A stretch of DNA of 64,000 bases from Granulosicoccus sp045110515 (GTDB taxonomy: Bacteria; Pseudomonadota; Gammaproteobacteria; Granulosicoccales; Granulosicoccaceae): the NCBI GenBank assembly GCA_045110515.1, contig JBGCGD010000032.1, positions 1 to 64,000 of the forward strand, given 5' to 3'. The translations under genes and the position numbers were made by a program. The first letter of the stretch is position 1; the number at the start of each line of letters is the position of its first letter. Under the pieces are notes generated by a model. It saw only the letters and a program-made list of their open reading frames with translations, did not search any database and had not been told where the DNA came from. This document shows positions 58,487-64,000 of the stretch, in pieces.

Positions 58487-59305
58487 ATGCACGAAACCTT
58501 GCAAAAAGCTGTGACTAGAGTGCTCTCTCCATTGGTGAGACTTCTGCTTCGTCACGGCGTTTCGCATGCTGAGTTTGCCAACTGGGCAAAACAGGCGTAC
58601 ATCAAGGAGGCTGAAACTCATTTCGGGATTGATGGCAAATCGCCCACTGTGTCGCGTATAGCAATCGTAACCGGCATCAATAGAAAAGAAGTTAAGCGAA
58701 TTCGTGAATTGCCTGCCGATGTGGACACAGGTGTCAGCAAACACAATCGTGCTGTTAGAGTCGTCACCGGCTGGCTGCAAGACAAAAAATTTCAAAACTC
58801 AAAAGGTCAGCCTTTGGCGTTGGACTACGGTGACCCCGATGACACCTTCAACCAACTTGTGAAACGCTACGGCGGCGATGTCCCCGCCCGGGCGATGCTC
58901 GACGAATTAATGCGCGTAGGAACCGTAAATAATATTGGCGGAAAAGTGTCTCTACAACACAGCGGCTACATTCCGCACCAAAGTGAATCGGCCTTGCTGG
59001 ATATTTTTGCCACAAGCGCCACCGATCTCCTAAACACTCTCGACTACAACTTAAATGGGTTATCTCAAGAGGGACGACGCTTACAATTGAGCGTTGCATA
59101 TGACGATGTAACGAGCGAAGGCCGCGACAGATTTAGAGCATTAAGTGCCGAGAAGGCACTTGAGTTACTAAAGCATTTGGATCAGTCGCTATCCAACTAT
59201 GACAGAGGATCTAATCCGCTTGTAACAGGCGATGGCAAACATCGTGTCGGTTTAGGTGTCTATTGGATAGAAGACATTAATGAGGGGAATCAGCATGAGA
59301 ACTAA
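58487..59305 (+). CDS. DUF6502 family protein
   Basis: About 272 residues from ATG 58487; an in-frame TTG lies further upstream. The N-terminal helical part LLLRHGVSHAEFANWAKQAY, and SRIAIVTGINRKEVKRIRE resembles a DNA-binding helix-turn-helix, followed by PLALDYGDPDDTFNQLVKRY, and a C-terminal part I do not know. It matches what I recall of the DUF6502 family of unknown function. Its end overlaps the lipoprotein gene by 11 bases, so the two are co-translated. Confidence 0.72.
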   Translation: MHETLQKAVTRVLSPLVRLLLRHGVSHAEFANWAKQAYIKEAETHFGIDGKSPTVSRIAIVTGINRKEVKRIRELPADVDTGVSKHNRAVRVVTGWLQDKKFQNSKGQPLALDYGDPDDTFNQLVKRYGGDVPARAMLDELMRVGTVNNIGGKVSLQHSGYIPHQSESALLDIFATSATDLLNTLDYNLNGLSQEGRRLQLSVAYDDVTSEGRDRFRALSAEKALELLKHLDQSLSNYDRGSNPLVTGDGKHRVGLGVYWIEDINEGNQHEN

Positions 59306-60197
59306 GACTTATCTCAATCGTCTTCTCTTCATTAGCTTAGTTGTTCTGCTCAGCGCTTGTGACGGCGGGCTGTTCGGAACCGGTGATGGCTCCAACACGA
59401 TTCAAGTAGAAACCGGCGCAGACAGTAATCCACCTGATTCGGACACTCGGGACCCAGATCCTGATTCAAACCCCTCGACTGACCCAGTAGAAAATCCGGG
59501 TACGGGTGACGGCAACTCAGCTCCGCCAGCAACGCAAACACCTGTAGATTCATCGTTTGAGAATTTGCAGGCTGGCACAAATTCAACCACACCCGGCATA
59601 CACCTGATTAATGTCAGTGACCGCTCTATTGGTGTCTTTAATGAATCCAATGGATCAAATGTGTTTTCAAACCCCATCCCCCCCGGATCGGTAAGCGATG
59701 CAGCTGCTATTCAACTGGGAGAAAACAATTTGGTTGTTACGGATACAACCAACGATACAGCCATAGCCTATATACGTCCGCTTAATGCAGGCACATCAAC
59801 GCTGACGACACTGATCGTACGCAATACGACTGGTGAGTCACTTGATGTCGTTAAGCTCAGTTCTATCTCTATTAGCCAGACACCCACCGTGGCGCGGGTT
59901 CGAGTTGTTCAGGCTAATTCATTTGGCACAACCGACTCAGAAGCCACATTCATGTTGCTGCCCTTCGGTAATAACCCGGGCGGTTCTACGGTGCTATTCA
60001 ATAACATTAACAGCAGTAGCGCTTCGGAAGCTAACTATCAGTTAGCAACACCGGGCGGCTATCGTTTAGTCGACTCTTTGGGGCGCTTTGATGACATACC
60101 TCTTGATGTAGGTGCGGGTAAAATATACACGTTGATAATACAAGAGAGTGCGACTCCTCCTATCTTGGTACATGAGGATGATCAGCTTTCTTTTTGA
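59295..60197 (+). CDS. Lipoprotein of unknown function
   Basis: About 300 residues from ATG 59295, which has a GAGGGG ribosome site. A lipoprotein signal ends at LLSACDGG. A linker of about 60 residues, rich in Asp, Pro, Asn and Gly, follows. The rest is a beta-rich domain with GIHLINVSDRSIGVFNESNG, VRVVQANSFGTTDSEATFML and YTLIIQESATPPI. This order fits DUF4397-like envelope domains, but I am not certain. It overlaps the preceding DUF6502 gene, so the two proteins may work together. Confidence 0.72.
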   Translation: MRTKTYLNRLLFISLVVLLSACDGGLFGTGDGSNTIQVETGADSNPPDSDTRDPDPDSNPSTDPVENPGTGDGNSAPPATQTPVDSSFENLQAGTNSTTPGIHLINVSDRSIGVFNESNGSNVFSNPIPPGSVSDAAAIQLGENNLVVTDTTNDTAIAYIRPLNAGTSTLTTLIVRNTTGESLDVVKLSSISISQTPTVARVRVVQANSFGTTDSEATFMLLPFGNNPGGSTVLFNNINSSSASEANYQLATPGGYRLVDSLGRFDDIPLDVGAGKIYTLIIQESATPPILVHEDDQLSF

Positions 60198-60393
60198 GGG
60201 GACTGTTGCATTAACGCTGAGAAGCGCTCACGCATTTAAAGGGCTATTGATTTATTTTCATGAAATAGAATCCATTTAAACGACATCGATTCCCTCATCA
60301 AACAGTACTTCTCGCCGTACGCTGGTACTGCCGTTACCCCTCTCCTACTGTGACGTTCGAGATCTGCTCGCTGAACGGCACACTCATGTAGGT
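60198..60393. other. Intergenic region downstream of the lipoprotein gene
   Basis: No open frame, clear hairpin or known site was recognised in this part. The adjoining bases 60394-60615 hold repeat copy B. Confidence 0.4.
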
Positions 60394-60615
60394 CCAGCCA
60401 CTATTGACCGCTCGGTCGTCAGACTCACGACCAAGCGTGACTCAATAGCGGCTAAAGCAATTCTTAAAACAAGCTCGAAGCAACTGTGGACTCTACCCAC
60501 CAGCGACCATCGTGACAGACAAAGCTCCGACCTACCCCGCCATTATTCAGGCAATGGGAGATCATGCCTATGACACACATGGTACCGTTTACTATTAATG
60601 CAACAATTACCTTCT
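60394..60615 (+). repeat. Dispersed intergenic repeat, copy B
   Basis: Aligns by eye with copy A at 41818-42032 in the same orientation. Core 60430-60508 shares ACCAA, CGTGACTC, GGCTAAAG, AAACAAGCTCGA, TACCC and GCGACC in order, and both copies end with a GCAACAAT and CTTCT pair. Small insertions separate the matches. Neither copy holds a conserved open frame. Confidence 0.65.
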
Positions 60616-60622
60616 GAGTTCA

Positions 60623-62149
60623 TTAGTACTTTACTTCGCGCAAAATTAATTTAGCGGCTTTATGGCCGATCATCATGCTTGGTGCATTTGTATTTGCCGA
60701 TGTGATACTCGGCATTACTGAAGCATCGGCCACCCACAATCCATCAACATCGCGTAGTTTCAAAGTGTTGGTGACAGGCGTTCCTTGCTCCCCCATAGCT
60801 AGTGTGCCAACAGGATGATAGGCGGTCCCAGAACGAGCTCGAATATGTTCTGTTATCTCTTCATTGCTACTAACGGCGGAACCCGGATAGACTTCAGGTG
60901 CTCGTCTGTCACCCATTGGAGCTTTATCGAGCAGCTCACGTAAACGTCGGAAACCACCGATCAGGGTTTGAACATCTTGTTCTTCTTTAAGCACCCCCAA
61001 GTCGATGTTAGGCGCCGCACGGGGGTCAGATGACGACAACGTCACAGAGCCCCTGGAGACAGGTCGGCAGACGCCCACGTCGGCAAAGTAGCCTGAGCCA
61101 GTGGTTATAGACTTGCCTTTGAACCCCATCATGTATGGAATAAAGTGCACTTGGCATTCTGGCTTGTCATCATCGTCAGTAATAGGGTTCACCCTAAAGA
61201 ACGCACCCGCTTCGACAAAATTCGATGTCAACCTGCCCTTACGTTTGCCAAGCCATTGGAAAGGAGATGCCGCCCACTGCAAACTCTGATTCCAAACCAG
61301 ACCATAGCCTGAATTTCCTCCTTCGTGATGAACACCAATGACCGGATGATCTGACAGGTTCTGACCCACTTGCGGTGAATCAACTTTAATTTCGATACCG
61401 AGCTCAGATAATTGAGCAGCGGGTCCGATACCAGAACGCATCAGTATAGAGGGTGACCCGATACTACCCGCGCTCAATACAATGCCACACCGGGCACTCA
61501 ACGTTCTACCATCGACTAATTCAACATGCTTCGCACGACCGTCTTCAAAAGAGATTCGGTTTACGTTGGCACCGGTCAAGACCTTAAGTCCATGCGAACG
61601 CATTGCGGGTCGCAAAAACGCATCAGCTGCAGACCAGCGTCTCCCATTTCGACTATTGGTATCGAATAATCCTGCGCTCTCGCGTTCTGGAGTAGGCGGT
61701 CCATCACTATTGGCAAGAAACGACTTTGCAAAAGCGGTAGACAACGGATGTGGCGTTGGAATCTGTTGAGGCTGAATCAGCTTTTCTATTTCGATAAAGT
61801 CCTGTTCAACGTCATGCCAATGCCAACCCGTTTGTTGCCAACTATCAAAATCATCAGCCCGCCCTCTGAACCAAACCATTGAATTTATCGAACTGGAACC
61901 GCCAACCATGTACCCGCGATTGACATTAAAGACTCGATCATTCGCGTTCGACTGCGAAGTGGATTTATAATTCCAGTCGCGCTTACTACCCATAGTGTGA
62001 AGAAGACCGAATGGGATTTTCACCTGCGGCACTGCGTCCGTAGGACCCGCTTCGAGTACGCAAACTGAACCAATACAGGCCTTTGCTAAACCTGCAGCCA
62101 CAGAGCATCCAGCTGAGCCCGCACCTATTACTATAAAATCGAATTTCAC
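60623..62149 (-). CDS. GMC-family FAD oxidoreductase
   Basis: The 508-residue flavoprotein starts at GTG 62149. It has FDFIVIGAGSAGCSVAAGLA at the FAD site, VNRGYMVGGSSSINSMVWF, LSAGSIGSPSILMRSGIGP, the catalytic SGTAYHPVGTLAMG and NTNAPSMMIGHKAA. It belongs to the same superfamily as the oxidoreductase at 11201 but is clearly a different subgroup. The substrate is probably an alcohol. No regulator or transporter is directly adjacent. It is divergent from the flavodoxin-fold gene. Confidence 0.9.
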   Translation of the reverse strand: MKFDFIVIGAGSAGCSVAAGLAKACIGSVCVLEAGPTDAVPQVKIPFGLLHTMGSKRDWNYKSTSQSNANDRVFNVNRGYMVGGSSSINSMVWFRGRADDFDSWQQTGWHWHDVEQDFIEIEKLIQPQQIPTPHPLSTAFAKSFLANSDGPPTPERESAGLFDTNSRNGRRWSAADAFLRPAMRSHGLKVLTGANVNRISFEDGRAKHVELVDGRTLSARCGIVLSAGSIGSPSILMRSGIGPAAQLSELGIEIKVDSPQVGQNLSDHPVIGVHHEGGNSGYGLVWNQSLQWAASPFQWLGKRKGRLTSNFVEAGAFFRVNPITDDDDKPECQVHFIPYMMGFKGKSITTGSGYFADVGVCRPVSRGSVTLSSSDPRAAPNIDLGVLKEEQDVQTLIGGFRRLRELLDKAPMGDRRAPEVYPGSAVSSNEEITEHIRARSGTAYHPVGTLAMGEQGTPVTNTLKLRDVDGLWVADASVMPSITSANTNAPSMMIGHKAAKLILREVKY

Positions 62150-62293
62150 TTAACAATGAACCGTTGATTGTCGCGTCATTCGAAAGCTTAGCACTGACTA
62201 ACCACACCGATCAAAAACCTATCTTTCCGTTATTATTTGGACAATTGAGAATTAACCCTACATCAATCATCTGAAAAAACACGTCGGTCACCA

Positions 62294-62818
62294 GTGACAG
62301 AAGACCACAGTCAATCAACTTTACCGGGTTTAGAGGCATTCACAACAGTGCAAAGTTTTAAGAAGCTCATCATCATTGCTCACGCACCTTCTGACAACGC
62401 AAGCAGAATGCTTGATGCGGTAGTTTGCGGCGCTAGCAATGACGCTATTGAAAATGTCGATGTGAAATTTATACCTCCATTAGACACACAACCTGAAGAT
62501 ATTCTGAACGCTAACGCGGTGATTATCGGCACGACCGAAAACCTCGGCTATATGGCAGGCTTAATTAAAGATGTATTCGACCGATGCTATTACCCTTGCT
62601 TAGAACGCACAGAAGGGTTGCCGTTTACATTTTATGTTCGTGCAGGGCACGATGGAACAGGAACACGGCGAGCCATTGAGAGCATAACAACAGGTTTAAA
62701 GTGGCGCCTGGTTCAAGAGCCTTTAATGTGCAAAGGGGACTTTGACGAACACTTTATTAGTCAATGCGAAGAACTAGGGTTAACTATGGCCGCAAGTTTA
62801 GATGCAGGCATCATCTAG
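62294..62818 (+). CDS. Flavodoxin-fold NAD(P)H oxidoreductase family protein
   Basis: The 174-residue protein uses GTG 62294; no better start codon is near. After an N-terminal extension, FKKLIIIAHAPSDNASRMLD is the first beta strand and phosphate-binding loop, and NANAVIIGTTENLGYMAGLI plus FTFYVRAGHDGTGTRRAI complete an FMN-binding flavodoxin fold. It is cytoplasmic. The partner and substrate are unknown. It is divergent from the GMC gene and converges on uvrD. Confidence 0.78.
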   Translation: MTEDHSQSTLPGLEAFTTVQSFKKLIIIAHAPSDNASRMLDAVVCGASNDAIENVDVKFIPPLDTQPEDILNANAVIIGTTENLGYMAGLIKDVFDRCYYPCLERTEGLPFTFYVRAGHDGTGTRRAIESITTGLKWRLVQEPLMCKGDFDEHFISQCEELGLTMAASLDAGII

Positions 62819-62897
62819 GTTTGTCGAGCGTAGTCAGTTAATTGGTTCACGCTATTAATCAACGACCAATTTGACAATGCTTATGCCGTTAACAAAA

Positions 62898-64000
62898 TCA
62901 AGCCGGCGAAAGATTCGCATAAGCCAACACTAACCACTTACTACCTGCGTCTTCGAAGTTCACTTGGACACGCGCCTGCTTACCACGACCCTCTTGATCC
63001 AGCACAACACCTACACCGAATTTGCCATGCCTGACCATCTGGCCTATCGATAACCCCGAATCGTATTCTTCCTGCACATAGGATGGCTCTGGCCGGTATA
63101 CCGGCATGCTGACCTGCATTCGCGGACGAATCTCTTCGAGTAGTTCTGATGGTAGTTCGGTTATAAATTTCGAGGGTGGATTGTATTGATCCCGACCGTG
63201 CAAGCGACGTTGCTCTGCCATCGTCATATACAGCTTTTTCTCTGCCCGCGTTATTCCCACGTAACACAGCCTTCGTTCTTCTTCCATACGCACAGGGTCT
63301 TCTGCTGATCGCTGATGAGGGAACAAACCCTGCTCCATACCCGCCATAAAGACCACTGAAAACTCCAGCCCTTTAGCCGAGTGCAGCGTCATTAACTGCA
63401 CGGCATTATCGTCGGCATCTGCCTGCCCTTCCCCAGCTTCTAACGCCGCATGAGCTAGAAACTCATCAATAGGATTTAGATCCGGGTCGTCAGAGGCATG
63501 ATGAATAAACGTGCGTGCAGCGTTTGATAATTCTTCGACGTTCTCAACGCGGCTCTGCCCTCGATCGCTGGTGTCTTTCTTAAAGTGCTCTACCAAACCA
63601 CTGAGCTCTGTTACGGTTTGAATCTGCTGGGGCAAAGCCTGATCCACTAACCCTTCTTGTATGCTTTCCATTAAGCCAAGAAATTTAGCGACCGCCGTAT
63701 TCGCTCGACCACTTAAGCGTTTTTCCTTGACCAAATCGCAAGCCGCTTCCCACATCGGAATACCACGACCTCTCGCCTCAGTACGAATATCGGCGACCGT
63801 TTTATCGCCGATTCCACGGGCGGGTTGATTGATAATTCGCTCGAGAGAGACATCATCGTAGGTATGAGTGGCAAGTCTTAAGTAGGCAAGCGTATCTTTA
63901 ATTTCAGCGCGTTCGAAAAATCGCAGACCTCCGTACACCCGATAGGACACACCAGCGGCTACCAGGTATTCCTCAATAACACGAGACTGCGCATTCGATC
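62898..64000 (-). CDS. uvrD: DNA helicase II UvrD, C-terminal part (cut by window edge)
   Basis: The frame is open to the right edge, giving about 367 residues of the C-terminal half. The first residues SNAQSRVIEEYLVAAGVSYR, then VYGGLRFFERAEIKDTLAYL, followed by LMTLHSAKGLEFSVVFMAG, and RRLCYVGITRAEKKLYM match motifs IV-VI of UvrD. The C-terminal domain LSIGQMVRHGKFGVGVVLDQ and LVLAYANLSPA is the Tudor-like UvrD tail that contacts RNA polymerase. It unwinds DNA in nucleotide excision and mismatch repair. The GTG at 63950 is an internal valine, not a start. Confidence 0.95.
   Translation of the reverse strand, partial: SNAQSRVIEEYLVAAGVSYRVYGGLRFFERAEIKDTLAYLRLATHTYDDVSLERIINQPARGIGDKTVADIRTEARGRGIPMWEAACDLVKEKRLSGRANTAVAKFLGLMESIQEGLVDQALPQQIQTVTELSGLVEHFKKDTSDRGQSRVENVEELSNAARTFIHHASDDPDLNPIDEFLAHAALEAGEGQADADDNAVQLMTLHSAKGLEFSVVFMAGMEQGLFPHQRSAEDPVRMEEERRLCYVGITRAEKKLYMTMAEQRRLHGRDQYNPPSKFITELPSELLEEIRPRMQVSMPVYRPEPSYVQEEYDSGLSIGQMVRHGKFGVGVVLDQEGRGKQARVQVNFEDAGSKWLVLAYANLSPA

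Noticed and set aside
62898..63950. uvrD fragment read as a complete 350-residue gene starting at 63950
   Set aside because: The supposed start is an internal GTG valine; UvrD sequence continues in frame to the window edge.
1..64000. CRISPR arrays, insertion sequences, prophage genes, tRNA and rRNA genes
   Set aside because: I looked for regularly spaced direct repeats, transposase motifs, phage structural or integrase genes and cloverleaf-like sequences and saw none; a covariance-model scan would be the decisive check for RNA genes.

Overview
The window looks like a piece of chromosome from a free-living, probably marine, heterotrophic gammaproteobacterium. The evidence is a divergent engB / cytochrome c4 pair followed by dsbA (a gammaproteobacterial neighbourhood), a CsdA-type DEAD helicase, UvrD, PolA, an AmpG permease, a BarA-like hybrid kinase, and many transport and oxidation genes (branched-chain-type ABC, TRAP, two GMC oxidoreductases, 4-hydroxybenzoate catabolism). 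By eye the base composition is close to half GC and even throughout. I see no phage, insertion sequence, CRISPR array, tRNA or rRNA. The genus cannot be fixed from the sequence alone.

Layout. 1-3.1 kb: an amino-acid/amide ABC uptake system (Tat-exported binding protein, LivH, partial LivM). 3.5-5.8 kb: engB, cytochrome c4, dsbA. 5.8-10.2 kb: leftward genes for a lipoprotein esterase, a small periplasmic protein, a phosphoesterase, a likely beta-barrel protein and hisC. 10.3-14.3 kb: IclR regulator divergent from a GMC oxidoreductase, a DUF3291 protein and a TupA-like tungstate-binding protein. 14.4-18.7 kb: pta, an asparaginase-II-type protein, trpS, an OmpA-like protein. 18.7-24.2 kb: pobA and pcaF flanking an ECF sigma / anti-sigma pair and a YceI protein. 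24.3-31 kb: YHS and EVE proteins, DEAD helicase, SRAP protein, a PLP-dependent lyase, an EamA transporter. 31.1-36 kb: cell-wall recycling genes (cytoplasmic NlpC/P60 peptidase, GH84 hexosaminidase, AmpG, zinc amidase, DUF2805, MurI). 36.2-41.6 kb: a tungsten-type aldehyde oxidoreductase operon with MoaA, MoaD and a small protein ending in Gly-Gly-Gly. 42-46.9 kb: MFS transporter, polA, LOG protein. 46.9-52.7 kb: two divergent hybrid histidine kinases. 52.7-58.3 kb: a TRAP transporter and an HpcH-type aldolase. 58.5-64 kb: DUF6502, a lipoprotein, a second GMC oxidoreductase, a flavodoxin-fold protein, and the 3' part of uvrD.

How the genes fit together. The two most coherent modules are next to each other. 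The first is an AorABC-like oxidoreductase (Fe-S, tungstopterin and FAD subunits) encoded with pterin-cofactor genes; an orphan tungstate-binding protein gene 24 kb away is the obvious metal-supply candidate. The second is a set of cytoplasmic cell-wall recycling functions in which a human-O-GlcNAcase-like GH84 enzyme without a signal peptide sits where one would expect NagZ. pobA and pcaF represent the two ends of the 4-hydroxybenzoate / beta-ketoadipate route, but the genes between those steps are not here. The non-coding part also holds features of note: a diverged dispersed repeat in two intergenic regions, a 46-codon remnant of a short-chain dehydrogenase, and several palindromes around the TRAP/aldolase genes.
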